From: an uncultured Maribacter sp.
Lineage (GTDB): Bacteria > Bacteroidota > Bacteroidia > Flavobacteriales > Flavobacteriaceae
Direction of reading: 5' to 3'
DNA length: 64,000 nucleotides
NCBI RefSeq assembly: GCF_947500405.1
Contig: NZ_CANMRY010000001.1
Coordinates: forward strand, 186,001 to 250,000
Shown here: positions 32,751 through 42,757 of the stretch, one piece after another
Layout of the letters: the number at the start of each line of letters is the position of its first letter
Numbering within the stretch: position 1 is the stretch's first letter
Notes under the pieces: model-generated
Seen by the model: the letters and a program-made list of their open reading frames with translations, nothing else
The model's database searches: none
What the model was told of the DNA's origin: nothing
Program-made: the position numbers and the translations under genes

Positions 32751-34250
32751 ATGAAAAACAAAATTCTGTTTGTCGTAACCTTAGTAGTAGTATTTTTATT
32801 GGGTTTGCTTGCCTCAAGTATCATCAATAGAAAGAGCGAGGCAAAATACCAATATGTACCGCAGGTAGATATTAGTGAAAACGAACCTCGAAATGAAGAA
32901 TGGGGAAAAAACTACCCTCGGGAGTATCAGTCGTTTTTACAGACTTCCGAAACTTCTTTTGCCTCTTATCAAGGCGGGTCTGCAATGCGTGATGTGCTTG
33001 AGGAAGACCCTAGATTGGTCTTATTGTTTGCTGGCTATGGTTTTTCCAAAGATTACAACCAAGGTCGTGGTCATTTTTATGCCATAGAAGATATTCAAAA
33101 TACGTTGCGAACGGGTGGTCCTAAAGGCCCAGGCGATGGACCGATGCCTGCCACTTGTTGGACTTGTAAAAGTCCTGATGTTCCTCGTTTAATGAATGAA
33201 ATAGGAATTTCGGAATTCTACGATGGAAAATGGGCGGATAAAGGTGCTGAAGTTGTAAACCCCATCGGCTGCGCCGATTGCCATGACCCTAACAATATGA
33301 AATTACGCATTACACGCCCAGCACTTGTAGAGGCGTTTGATGCTATGGGTAAGGATATTAACAAAGCAACCCATCAAGAAATGCGTTCTTTAGTTTGTGC
33401 CCAATGCCACGTTGAATATTATTTCGACAAGAAAAAACCCGGAGCTGAAGGCACGCCATATCTTACGTTCCCATGGAAGAATGGAATGACTGTGGAAGCC
33501 ATGGAAGAGTATTACGACGAAATGGAATTTTCAGATTGGACGCACAAAATTAGTAAGGCACCTATGTTAAAAGCGCAACACCCAGGCTACGAAACCTATT
33601 TGACAGGTGTTCATGCCGACCGTGGTGTTTCTTGTGCAGATTGCCATATGCCTTATAAAAGTGAAGGTGGTCAGAAATTTACCGACCACCATTTGCAATC
33701 ACCTTTAAATAATGTTGCGAATTCTTGTCAAGTCTGTCACAGACAGGAAGCCGATAAATTGCGTGCCAATGTATATGAACGTCAGCAAAAGGCAACCGAA
33801 AACAGACTGAAATTAGAAGACTTATTAGTTAAGTCTCATATTGAAGCAGGAAAAGCATGGGAGTTAGGCGCCACCGAAGAACAAATGAAACTAATACTAA
33901 CTGATATTCGTCATGCGCAATGGCGTTGGGATTATGCTGCTGCTTCTCATGGAGCATCATTCCACTCTCCTGTGGAAACAGCACGAGTATTGGGTGGCGG
34001 ACTTAATATAGCACAAGAAGCTAGAGTAAAATTAGCTCGTTTGTTGGCTACCCTAGGTTTTAATCAAGAAGTGCCAATGCCAGATATTGCTTCTAAAGAA
34101 AAGGCACAGGCTTTTATAGGTTTAGATATGGAAAAACTTATTAAAGAAAAAGAGGAGTTTAAAACCAATTTATTACCCAAATGGCTAGAGGAAGCCAAAG
34201 CCCGTGAGGATAAAATGGATTCCAAAGAAGTAAGCATGACCAATAAGTAG
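32751..34250 (+). CDS. nrfA: Ammonia-forming cytochrome c nitrite reductase NrfA
   Basis: This 499-residue enzyme has an N-terminal signal/anchor (residues 4-25) and five haem sites: the catalytic CWTCK (136-140, lysine-ligated) plus CADCH (174-178), CAQCH (216-220), CADCH (295-299) and CQVCH (326-330). It also has HADRGVSCADCHMPY and the DHHLQSP segment, matching NrfA. It reduces nitrite to ammonia with six electrons in the periplasm. With NrfH this supports respiratory nitrite ammonification or nitrite detoxification. The motif count and spacing look complete. Confidence 0.96.
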   Translation: MKNKILFVVTLVVVFLLGLLASSIINRKSEAKYQYVPQVDISENEPRNEEWGKNYPREYQSFLQTSETSFASYQGGSAMRDVLEEDPRLVLLFAGYGFSKDYNQGRGHFYAIEDIQNTLRTGGPKGPGDGPMPATCWTCKSPDVPRLMNEIGISEFYDGKWADKGAEVVNPIGCADCHDPNNMKLRITRPALVEAFDAMGKDINKATHQEMRSLVCAQCHVEYYFDKKKPGAEGTPYLTFPWKNGMTVEAMEEYYDEMEFSDWTHKISKAPMLKAQHPGYETYLTGVHADRGVSCADCHMPYKSEGGQKFTDHHLQSPLNNVANSCQVCHRQEADKLRANVYERQQKATENRLKLEDLLVKSHIEAGKAWELGATEEQMKLILTDIRHAQWRWDYAAASHGASFHSPVETARVLGGGLNIAQEARVKLARLLATLGFNQEVPMPDIASKEKAQAFIGLDMEKLIKEKEEFKTNLLPKWLEEAKAREDKMDSKEVSMTNK

Positions 34251-34298
34251 TCGATTTTAAACCTTATTCTTTAAAGGCTTTTAAGCCGAACATTTTTC

Positions 34299-37200
34299 AT
34301 GAAAATATTCTATCGCATTTTTTCCTCGCCAGTATTGGCACTTGTTTTATTGTTGGTTTTTGCCATAGCCATGGGTACCGCAACTTTTATAGAAAATGAC
34401 TTTGGCACCGCCACAGCTTGGATAAAAGTCTACGACTCCAGTTGGTTTGAGTTGGTAATGTTCGGGCTCGGGCTTTGCTTTGTGGCCAATATTTATAAAT
34501 ACAAACTTTGGCGCAAGGAAAAATGGGCCATACTCCTTTTTCATATTGCTTTTATCGTAATTCTTATTGGTGCAGGTATTACAAGGTATGATTCCTATGG
34601 AGGTATCATGCGCATTAGAGAAGGGGCATCTTCAAGTACAATCATTTCCGATAAGAATTATTTGCAAGTCCACCTATCCAATGGAAAGCAAACAAAACAT
34701 TTGGAAAGAGAACTTTACTTTTCTCCCTTGAATGATAATGATTTTTCTATTCAAACGGATTTGGATGCCACTCCAATTACCATTTCGCATAAGCAATTTG
34801 TAGCAGATGCTATTCCCGAAATTGTTGATGACCCTGAAAAAGGAGTTCCATTACTGCAATTAGTAGTTACCTCAGGAAATGGTAGGGAAACATTGTTCCT
34901 GAAAAAAGGAGAAATTGAAGAAATTGGAAGTCACAAACATAAAATAGGTTTTGAGGCAGCGGGAAAAGATGTTATCAATCTTATAGAAAAAGAGGGTGAA
35001 TTTCAGCTATTGGCGCCACATCAGCTAGATTTTTTTATAATGGCCGACCAAACGGCGGGTATTATTAAAGGGGACACCTTACAACCCATGACTTTGCGAA
35101 CCTTATACCGCTCAGGTGATTTGTCTTTTGTGCCTCTATCTTTTCACGAATCAGGCAGAATCGACATTATAAGCTCGGCGGAAAAACCAAAAGATAATGA
35201 TAAGGTAAAGGATGATGCTCTGATATTGAACGTACAGGTAAAAGATAGAACCGAAGAAGTGACTTTACTCTATCGTGACGGTTTTTTACCTACCACCCAT
35301 GAAGTTAATGTAAGTGGCACGAATGTAAGTTTATCGTATGGAGCCAAACCTATTGAGACCCCATTTTCAGTACAGTTAAATGATTTTCAATTGGAACGCT
35401 ATCCAGGTTCTGAGAGTCCGTCTGCATATGCGAGTGAGGTTACTGTGTTAGATGCAGATACAAAAATGCCTTTCCGAATTTTCATGAATAATGTTTTGGA
35501 TTATGGCGGATTTCGATTTTACCAAGCTAGTTACGATACCGATGAAAAAGGAACTGTTTTATCTGTAAACCATGATGTTTTAGGTACCAATGTAACCTAT
35601 GCTGGTTATTTTCTAATGATGATTGGAATGTTCTTTACGCTTTTTGGAAAAAGTTCTCATTTTATGGCTATCAACAAGAAGCTGAAAAAATTAAAAACAA
35701 AAAAGGTAATCACAGCCTTATTCTTGATTGGGGTAATGAACATAAGTCTTAAGGCACAAGAAACAAATGATACCATTTCAATTTCTGAATTGGTTGCCGA
35801 ACAAGCCATTGATAAACAGCATGCGGCACTCTTTGGTCGTTTGATGGTTCAAGATTTAGATGGAAGAATAAAACCAATCAATACTTTAGCTTCTGAGTTT
35901 TTGCGAAAAGTTTCGCGTAAACCCTATTTCAAATACAAAGGAGCAAATGAAGAAATTCGGTTGGATGCTAATCAGGTATTTCTAGCAATGCATGTTTCTC
36001 CAGGAGCTTGGCAACAGATTCCCATCATAAAAATTGATACGGAAAAAGGCGGAAGTTTTTTCGAAGTCCTAAAGATTACCGATGAAGGTTTGATTTCCTT
36101 TGACGATTTAATAAATCCCACTGGTGATTATGTACTGACAAAAGTAGCGGAGAAAGCAAATGCCAAAAAGCCAGCGGAGCATAATGAATTTGATAAAGAA
36201 GTACTCAAGGTAGACGAGCGCTTTAATATTTTGTTCAATATTTTTTCGGGCAACTATTTAAAGATTTATCCCAACAGTCTTGATGAGAAGGATACATGGT
36301 ATAGCTATACCCATCATTTTAAAGATTTCCCTACGGAGGACGCTCGTTTTGTTCAAACCATAACTCCTTCGTATTTTAATGATGTAGCGTCCAAAAAATG
36401 GGCAGCCGCTACTGAAAAATTATCGTATATAAACACCTACCAAAGTACCTTGGGAAAGGCTATTATTCCCAACAGTCAGCGAGTAGAAGCTGAGTTGTGG
36501 TATAATGAAATAAATCTTAATTTTTGGTTGTTCCAAGTATTTTTCACTTTTGGTTTTATACTGCTCGTATTGGCCTTGACTAAAATATTTGTACAAAAAC
36601 GTTTTATAGATGCATTATGGAATGCTCTTGTTATCTTTTCCCTAATCAGCTTTCTAGTATTTACTGGAAATATTTTACTTCGTTGGTATGTAGCACAACA
36701 TGCGCCTTGGAGCAATGGTTATGAAATGCTGGTTTTTGTAGCCTGGGTTTTAATGCTATGCGGATTAATGACCTTCCGAAAATCAGATTTCTCATTGCCT
36801 TTAGCAACACTTTTTACAGGTTCTTTGCTCTTTGTTAGTTACTTGGACTGGTTAAGTCCAGAGATTACAAACTTAATGCCTGTATTAAAATCCTTCTGGC
36901 TAAAAGTACATGTAGCGACCATTGTTAGTAGTTATGCTCCTTTGGCTTTATCTGCAATCTTAGGTTTTATGGTCTTGATTCTGATGATTATTGAAACCAA
37001 AAAATCCAAGGAAGCAATAACAATTCGTATAAAAGAACTCACTTATATTAACGAAATATCAATGACCATTGGTTTGTTCGTGTTGACTGTCGGAACCTTT
37101 CTAGGTGGTATTTGGGCCAACGAATCATGGGGCCGTTATTGGGCTTGGGATCCTAAAGAAACATGGGCTCTAATTTCCATAATTGTTTATGCGGTGGTAT

Positions 37201-37445
37201 TGCACCTTCGTTTTGTTCCCGCCTTAAAAAGTAGATATATATTAAACGTTGCGAGCGTATTTGCTTTCGGTTCTATTATTATGACCTCCTTCGGCGTGAA
37301 CTATTATTTATCCGGATTACATAGTTACGCAGCAGGAGACCCTGTACCAGTACCTAAGTTTATTTATGTTTTGATTGCTGTTGTAGTGCTTGTATCAATA
37401 GCTGCCTTTTTTAGGTTTCGGCTAAGAAATAAACTTATTGATTAA
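34299..37445 (+). CDS. ccsBA: Cytochrome c biogenesis protein CcsBA (ResB-CcsA fusion)
   Basis: The 1048-residue protein joins ResB (N-terminal membrane helices and a large periplasmic domain, to about residue 460) and CcsA (C-terminal third). The CcsA haem-handling motif WGRYWAWDPKETWALI lies near residue 945-960, with His-containing flanking helices (WYVAQHAPWSNGYEML, WLKVHVATIVSSYAPL). Between them is a periplasmic stretch typical of the Bacteroidota fusion. The protein exports haem and attaches it to CxxCH motifs. It lies 48 bp after nrfA, in line with its need for NrfA/NrfH maturation. Confidence 0.94.
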   Translation: MKIFYRIFSSPVLALVLLLVFAIAMGTATFIENDFGTATAWIKVYDSSWFELVMFGLGLCFVANIYKYKLWRKEKWAILLFHIAFIVILIGAGITRYDSYGGIMRIREGASSSTIISDKNYLQVHLSNGKQTKHLERELYFSPLNDNDFSIQTDLDATPITISHKQFVADAIPEIVDDPEKGVPLLQLVVTSGNGRETLFLKKGEIEEIGSHKHKIGFEAAGKDVINLIEKEGEFQLLAPHQLDFFIMADQTAGIIKGDTLQPMTLRTLYRSGDLSFVPLSFHESGRIDIISSAEKPKDNDKVKDDALILNVQVKDRTEEVTLLYRDGFLPTTHEVNVSGTNVSLSYGAKPIETPFSVQLNDFQLERYPGSESPSAYASEVTVLDADTKMPFRIFMNNVLDYGGFRFYQASYDTDEKGTVLSVNHDVLGTNVTYAGYFLMMIGMFFTLFGKSSHFMAINKKLKKLKTKKVITALFLIGVMNISLKAQETNDTISISELVAEQAIDKQHAALFGRLMVQDLDGRIKPINTLASEFLRKVSRKPYFKYKGANEEIRLDANQVFLAMHVSPGAWQQIPIIKIDTEKGGSFFEVLKITDEGLISFDDLINPTGDYVLTKVAEKANAKKPAEHNEFDKEVLKVDERFNILFNIFSGNYLKIYPNSLDEKDTWYSYTHHFKDFPTEDARFVQTITPSYFNDVASKKWAAATEKLSYINTYQSTLGKAIIPNSQRVEAELWYNEINLNFWLFQVFFTFGFILLVLALTKIFVQKRFIDALWNALVIFSLISFLVFTGNILLRWYVAQHAPWSNGYEMLVFVAWVLMLCGLMTFRKSDFSLPLATLFTGSLLFVSYLDWLSPEITNLMPVLKSFWLKVHVATIVSSYAPLALSAILGFMVLILMIIETKKSKEAITIRIKELTYINEISMTIGLFVLTVGTFLGGIWANESWGRYWAWDPKETWALISIIVYAVVLHLRFVPALKSRYILNVASVFAFGSIIMTSFGVNYYLSGLHSYAAGDPVPVPKFIYVLIAVVVLVSIAAFFRFRLRNKLID

Positions 37446-37474
37446 TATTCATAAATATCAAGATTAGCACCTTC

Positions 37475-37690
37475 TTATATCATTTTAATAGACTTATCGG
37501 CAATATAAGAAACGTTTTGGTGTGCAAAACCCATCCCTTTTCCCATTCGATCTAACCAAGATTTTTGCTCATCACCTGTTATGGAATCATCTTTACATAC
37601 CAATTGTGTCAAAGTATATAAATTCTGTAATTTCATTTTATTCGTTGGTATTATCACCAATGGATAGGTGATTTTCCATAATACTTTCAT
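37475..37690 (-). CDS. Small hypothetical protein, 71 residues
   Basis: This 71-residue protein starts MKVLWKITYPLVIIPTNKMK and contains QNLYTLTQLVCKDDSITGDE and GMGFAHQNVSYIADKSIKMI. It has no clear signal peptide or membrane helix and I recognise no family. It is convergent with ccsBA, 29 bp away. Confidence 0.45.
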   Translation of the reverse strand: MKVLWKITYPLVIIPTNKMKLQNLYTLTQLVCKDDSITGDEQKSWLDRMGKGMGFAHQNVSYIADKSIKMI

Positions 37691-37837
37691 ATTTAGAAGA
37701 TAACATCCCTAATTTTATAGCAAGATAACTTAAAAATTCTTATCAGATTTAGTATCGTTACAATCAGTCATAGTTATTTTTACAAATGCAACGAATTCAA
37801 TGCGATATTGATTCTGTTCTTTCTATACTAATTGACT

Positions 37838-38521
37838 TTAAGACTCGCTTTTAACGCCTTTTTGATTAATAAATTTTCCAACCACGACCGCAGTAATAAC
37901 CACAAGATAAAATTGTCCTATTAAACCTATTAAAATTGCTGCCTTCTGCGCTAAAGGTGTTATTGGTAATATATCCCCATAACCTATAGACATCATCGTA
38001 ATAAAGCTAAAATACATAAGTTGTTCTGTAAGGGCATTTGGCTGAACTCCTTGCATAGCCAATAGCCCCCCCTCAAAAGAATTTGGGTTGGTTAATTCTA
38101 TACTCATACAAATAAAGAAACCTATAAGTCCAAGTGATATAAAACCGCTTATCAACCCATATATTATTGTTTTATTCACTTCTGGTGTTTGCCATACTTG
38201 CTTTATTATTTCGTAAGTAACAAACAAGTAAAAAGAAAAATAAATAGCAAATTGTATATAACTTACTAGAAGTGGCTTTTCATCATGTGTCTCTGCAAAA
38301 CCAAATAAAAAACTACTTGCTATTAATAAAATTAAAAAAAACCAAAAAAGCTCTTTCCTTTTAGATATAAAAATGACGCCGGCTATAAGATTTAATAAAA
38401 AGGAAATTGGAGCAATTGTATCTTCAAATACTTGGCCAGGAATTAACAATGAGCCAAATAAAATAACTAGTTGGGTTACAAAGAAGAACTCAAAACGATA
38501 TGAATATATTCTTTTGAACAT
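37838..38521 (-). CDS. Potassium channel family membrane protein
   Basis: The 227-residue protein has about six hydrophobic helices and the pore-loop signature FSFITMMSIGYGDILPIT, with the selectivity filter IGYGD as in K+ channels. There is no cytosolic RCK/TrkA domain; the C-terminus ends shortly after the last helix (GKFINQKGVKSES). It starts only 3 bp after the stop of the RND pump gene on the same strand, so it is the last gene of the efflux operon, an unusual partner for an RND system. Confidence 0.85.
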   Translation of the reverse strand: MFKRIYSYRFEFFFVTQLVILFGSLLIPGQVFEDTIAPISFLLNLIAGVIFISKRKELFWFFLILLIASSFLFGFAETHDEKPLLVSYIQFAIYFSFYLFVTYEIIKQVWQTPEVNKTIIYGLISGFISLGLIGFFICMSIELTNPNSFEGGLLAMQGVQPNALTEQLMYFSFITMMSIGYGDILPITPLAQKAAILIGLIGQFYLVVITAVVVGKFINQKGVKSES

Positions 38522-38524
38522 TAT

Positions 38525-41500
38525 TTAATCTAATAATTCATTATTAAATATATACCCTTTATAATCAACCTTATATAAAACGCTATAAAAAGCAGGAATA
38601 AATAATAAAGTTATTACAGTTCCAAACAATAGGCCTACCATGATAGTAACAGCCATGGGCTCCCACATTTCTCCTCCACCCAAATAAAGTGGTATTAAAC
38701 CGAGTACTGTAGTAAAAGTAGCAAGTAATATTGGTCTAAAGCGTTGTAAACAAGCTGCAATAATAGCATCTTGTGGGTTTCGTTTAACTATGTCTTCTTC
38801 CATTTCTATCCGATCCACCAGAACTATAGCATTATTTATGACTATACCTGCTAAGGAAATTACCCCCAAAAAGGCCATAAATCCAAAAGGAACATTAAAA
38901 ATAAGCAAGCCTAATACCATACCAATAACTCCTAAAGGTATGGTACAGACAATCATAACCGTTTTTCGGAAAGAATTAAATTGTATTATTAATAGCATTA
39001 TAATGATAAAAGCGGATAATGGTAAATAACTCGCAACCGCACCCATATTCTCAGCAGTACTTTCTGCATCACCTCCAAGATTATAACTATAATCTGGTCC
39101 CCATGTAGCAGCTTGCTCCTCTAGCCAAGGTATAATTTCAGCAGTAATAGCAGACGCATTACCGCCTTCAGTCAGCTCACTAGAAACATTAATTGTTCTT
39201 GTAAGGTTCAATCTTTTAATTCTTGTATACTGCCATTTCGGAATTATAGAAGCCACCTGCAATAACGGTACACTTTTTCCAGAACTTTGTGCATAAATAT
39301 TTAATGTCTCTAAAGATGCTAACGTTTGCTGTTTATCTTGATTACTTAACATTACTATAGGGATAGTTTTATCATTCTCCCGATATTCCCCGGTACTAAA
39401 TCCATCTAGTACCGTCTGTAAAGATGTTGCTATATCCTGATTCGAAACTCCTGCTAATTGCGCTTTATTCTGATCAATATCAATTATAAACTTTTTACCT
39501 TTTGGCCCCCAATCATCCTTAATGTTTTTTGTACCAGAAATACCAAATAACTTAGTTTTAATGCTTTCTGATATTTCTGCTAATTTATTAGGGTCATCTC
39601 CAGAAACTTTAATTTCTATAGGAGTACCTCCACCTCCTGAACCTAAAAGACCAACTTTTATATCTGCATTTGGAAATGATGCGAAGCTAAAAGAGTCTAA
39701 TTTTCTAACCATTTCATTATTTATCAAAAAATTAGAGGTGTTAATTAAGATGTGTGCATAATTGGAATTTGCTTCATCTGGGTTATAGCCTAAATCATAA
39801 GCAGATGGACCTTCTCCTATATATGCAGACCAATCTACAATTCCCTCTAAAGAATTTTCAGAAACCTGAAGTTCTCTTTTCATAAAAGCTTCAATAGCAG
39901 AGACCATTTCCTCGGTACGTTCTATTTTAGTTCCTTCAGGAAGGTTAATATCTGCAGTAATCATATTACGATCACTATCTGGAAAAAACACAAATGCCAA
40001 TAAGCCAAAACCTAAAATTGATAAAACAAACATTCCGACAATAGCAAAAAGTACAGATCGTTTCCAGGATAAGGCTATTAATATTAAATCTTTGTATTTA
40101 GATTTTAAACCATTAATCAAGCGATCTAAAAAACCAACTTTTCCTTCCTCTTGTTTTTTTACTTTTAGAAAGAATACACAAAACAATGTAATAATGCTTA
40201 GAGAAATAATCCATGAAGACAAAAGTGCTATTGTTATTACCACAAAAATTGGCCCCATGATATCCCCCATGACGGATTCTGCCATATAAAAAGATAAGAA
40301 CGCTGCAGAAGTTGTTAAAGTAGAAATTAAAAGAGGCGTAAACAACTCTGAACAAGAATCTATAGCTGCCTTTTTAACATCGGCACCATTTTCCATTTTT
40401 ACCATGACTGATTCTGCTACCACAATACCATTATCCACCATCATTCCTAAGGCCATAATTAAAGCTGCAAGAGTTATCTGATTTAAACCCACATCAATTA
40501 AACCCATTATGAACAAAGTGGTAATAGTTACAATTGGAATTAAACTCGCAATAACCAAACCAGTTCTGAAGCCAAGGAATATAAGCATAACAGCTAAAAC
40601 AATTCCTATGGATTGTAAAAGGTTACCAATAAAATCACTAATCTTTAAATCAATATAGGTGTCAATGGAGGCCAATCGTGATACTTCTAAACCGACAGGT
40701 AATTTCTCTTTCCATGTACTAAGTACAACATCTAATTCTTTTCCTAATTTTATAATATTTGCTCCATCTTTAAGAGATACATGCAAAGACAAAGCGTCTT
40801 TACCATTAATACTTACAATTTGAGTTGGAGGATTAATATAGCCTTTTCTAACATTTGTAATATCTTTTAAAGGAAGTACCCGCCCTCCTTCTCCAAGCGG
40901 AATCAACATCTCTTCGATATCGGAAATGTCGTTAAAATTTCCGGTTGGCTCTAATATAATTCGCTCATCTCCTACATTTATTTGTCCTCCAGAACTTAAA
41001 ATATTAGTACTACTAATTAAACTTTGCAACCCATTGGCTGTTAAGCCATAACTTTTTAATTTAGTATTATCAAACTCTACAAATACACGTTCGGATTGAT
41101 CGCCATTAATCTCCACTTTTGCAGCATCTGAAAGTTTAATTAAATCGTCTCTCATATCATCTGCATAATCTTTCATATCAGAAAATGAAAAACCATCACT
41201 TGTAAGGCCTACTGCTATACCAAAAACCTCTCCAATTCCATCATCTTTTAATTGTGGTTGCACTCCACTGGGTAATCCTTGTATATCATTAAGTTTTCTT
41301 CGTAATCTATCCCAAACCGCTTGTAAATCTTGAGGCCCTACTTGCATTACCAACTCTACCTGAACAACAGACAATCCAGTTCTTGATGTACTTGTTACTT
41401 TTTTTAATTCTGGTAATTCCTGAGCTACCTTTTCTATTCGATCCGTAACTAACTCCTCTACACGTTGTGGACTTGCACCTGGAAACGAAGAAACAATAGA

Positions 41501-41635
41501 AGCTACTCGAATAGTATATGGCGGCATACTATCTCTTGATAAGGTTTCATAACCAACCAATCCCATAAGCATAACTACTGCTAATACACTTAAAACAACA
41601 CGGTTGTTTGTAATTGAAAATTGAGTAAGATTCAT
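38525..41635 (-). CDS. RND-family efflux transporter, inner-membrane pump
   Basis: The 1036-residue pump has the HAE1/AcrB-type layout of 12 membrane helices and two large periplasmic loops. Helix 4 reads ALGMMVDNGIVVAESVMV with the acidic proton-relay residue, and helix 10 reads SLAGIVINNAIVLVDRIEME. The N-terminus MNLTQFSITNNRVVLSVLAV lies at the cytoplasmic face. It uses the proton gradient to export drugs or other small molecules through the outer-membrane channel encoded upstream in the same operon. The substrate cannot be predicted. Confidence 0.93.
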   Translation of the reverse strand: MNLTQFSITNNRVVLSVLAVVMLMGLVGYETLSRDSMPPYTIRVASIVSSFPGASPQRVEELVTDRIEKVAQELPELKKVTSTSRTGLSVVQVELVMQVGPQDLQAVWDRLRRKLNDIQGLPSGVQPQLKDDGIGEVFGIAVGLTSDGFSFSDMKDYADDMRDDLIKLSDAAKVEINGDQSERVFVEFDNTKLKSYGLTANGLQSLISSTNILSSGGQINVGDERIILEPTGNFNDISDIEEMLIPLGEGGRVLPLKDITNVRKGYINPPTQIVSINGKDALSLHVSLKDGANIIKLGKELDVVLSTWKEKLPVGLEVSRLASIDTYIDLKISDFIGNLLQSIGIVLAVMLIFLGFRTGLVIASLIPIVTITTLFIMGLIDVGLNQITLAALIMALGMMVDNGIVVAESVMVKMENGADVKKAAIDSCSELFTPLLISTLTTSAAFLSFYMAESVMGDIMGPIFVVITIALLSSWIISLSIITLFCVFFLKVKKQEEGKVGFLDRLINGLKSKYKDLILIALSWKRSVLFAIVGMFVLSILGFGLLAFVFFPDSDRNMITADINLPEGTKIERTEEMVSAIEAFMKRELQVSENSLEGIVDWSAYIGEGPSAYDLGYNPDEANSNYAHILINTSNFLINNEMVRKLDSFSFASFPNADIKVGLLGSGGGGTPIEIKVSGDDPNKLAEISESIKTKLFGISGTKNIKDDWGPKGKKFIIDIDQNKAQLAGVSNQDIATSLQTVLDGFSTGEYRENDKTIPIVMLSNQDKQQTLASLETLNIYAQSSGKSVPLLQVASIIPKWQYTRIKRLNLTRTINVSSELTEGGNASAITAEIIPWLEEQAATWGPDYSYNLGGDAESTAENMGAVASYLPLSAFIIIMLLIIQFNSFRKTVMIVCTIPLGVIGMVLGLLIFNVPFGFMAFLGVISLAGIVINNAIVLVDRIEMEEDIVKRNPQDAIIAACLQRFRPILLATFTTVLGLIPLYLGGGEMWEPMAVTIMVGLLFGTVITLLFIPAFYSVLYKVDYKGYIFNNELLD

Positions 41636-41655
41636 AATTATTTTCGTTTAAATGG

Positions 41656-42741
41656 TTATTGTAATCTTACTTTTTGTCCATCAAGAAGCGTTTGCAGGCC
41701 AGCTGTTGCAATTTTATCTCCATTTTTTACGCCACTTTTTATTTTAAAACCATCAGAAGTTAGTTCCCCTACTTCAATAGTTTGTTTTCTAACAGTTCCT
41801 ATTTTATCGTCTTCTGTTTCTATTACAAAAACAAAATTGCCATCACCATCCTCTCCAACAGCTTTAACAGGGATAACTAAGGTATTGTCATTTAATTCTT
41901 CTCCTGTAGTAAAGTTAAAAATCACGTTTGCTGCCATACCTGGTTTTATATCTTTATTTGAAAGAATATCAATTTTAACAGGGTAGGTTGCTGAATTAGC
42001 ATCAACTATTGGAGAAACTTCAAAAACATTACCTTTTAATTTTTCTCCTAAAGAAGAAATATTAACTTCAACTTCCATTCCTTGTTTAACCTTATTAATT
42101 ACACTTTCTGGTAAACCTACCTCAATATTAATATCAGTGCCAGCATTTAAAACTGCTATTACTGAGCCAGAAGCAACATTTTCGTTTACACTCCCGTTCG
42201 TGGAAGCAATAGTTCCATCTTTTGGAGCATAAATGTACCCATAGCTAATTTGTGATTGCTGAATACTTTTATTACGCTTAGCAGACTCGTATTGATCTAA
42301 AGCACTCTCATAATTATTTTTAGCTGTTTCATAATCACTTAATGATTGACTACCTTTTTCATACAAATTTTTTATCCGGGTTAGAGCTGATTTTGAAGTT
42401 TTCATTGCAGAGTTTGCACTATTAAGAGCAGACACTGATTGTTCATAGGCAAGATTAGCTTGTACATTATCTAATTTTGCAATTAAATCACCTTTTTTTA
42501 CCTGCTGTCCAACCTTTGCGTTAAAAGTGGTCATAATTCCATTACTTCTAAAACTCAATTCAATCTCATCCCCTGCTTTTGCGACTCCACTAAAAGACCT
42601 AATTTTTTGAGCATCGGAAGTACCTACTACCTGATAATTTACAGGTCTTAACACCTCTTCTTTCTTTTCTACTTGCTCCTTGCAAGAGTCAAAAAATAAA
42701 GTTAGCAAGAGAGTTAAAATAATGTGACTAAAATATTTCAT
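41656..42741 (-). CDS. RND efflux periplasmic adaptor subunit
   Basis: This 361-residue protein is a membrane-fusion (HlyD/AcrA-like) adaptor with a lipoprotein-like signal (IILTLLLTLFFDSCKEQ, Cys 20). A lipoyl-like domain follows, split by a coiled-coil hairpin at about residues 95-165 (ANLAYEQSVSALNSANSAMK, SLSDYETAKNNYESALDQYE), then barrel domains to the C-terminus. It links the RND pump to the TolC-like channel. It lies between the channel gene (16 bp) and the pump gene (20 bp). Confidence 0.92.
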   Translation of the reverse strand: MKYFSHIILTLLLTLFFDSCKEQVEKKEEVLRPVNYQVVGTSDAQKIRSFSGVAKAGDEIELSFRSNGIMTTFNAKVGQQVKKGDLIAKLDNVQANLAYEQSVSALNSANSAMKTSKSALTRIKNLYEKGSQSLSDYETAKNNYESALDQYESAKRNKSIQQSQISYGYIYAPKDGTIASTNGSVNENVASGSVIAVLNAGTDINIEVGLPESVINKVKQGMEVEVNISSLGEKLKGNVFEVSPIVDANSATYPVKIDILSNKDIKPGMAANVIFNFTTGEELNDNTLVIPVKAVGEDGDGNFVFVIETEDDKIGTVRKQTIEVGELTSDGFKIKSGVKNGDKIATAGLQTLLDGQKVRLQ

Positions 42742-42757
42742 AATTAAAGTTGGTTTT

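Noticed and set aside
32150..37445. nrf-ccsBA block as a recent transfer
   Set aside because: It looks slightly GC-richer than the envelope locus, but haem-protein composition can explain that and no mobility genes flank it.
41621..41986. 121-residue plus-strand frame opposite the adaptor gene
   Set aside because: Antisense shadow of the efflux adaptor C-terminus.
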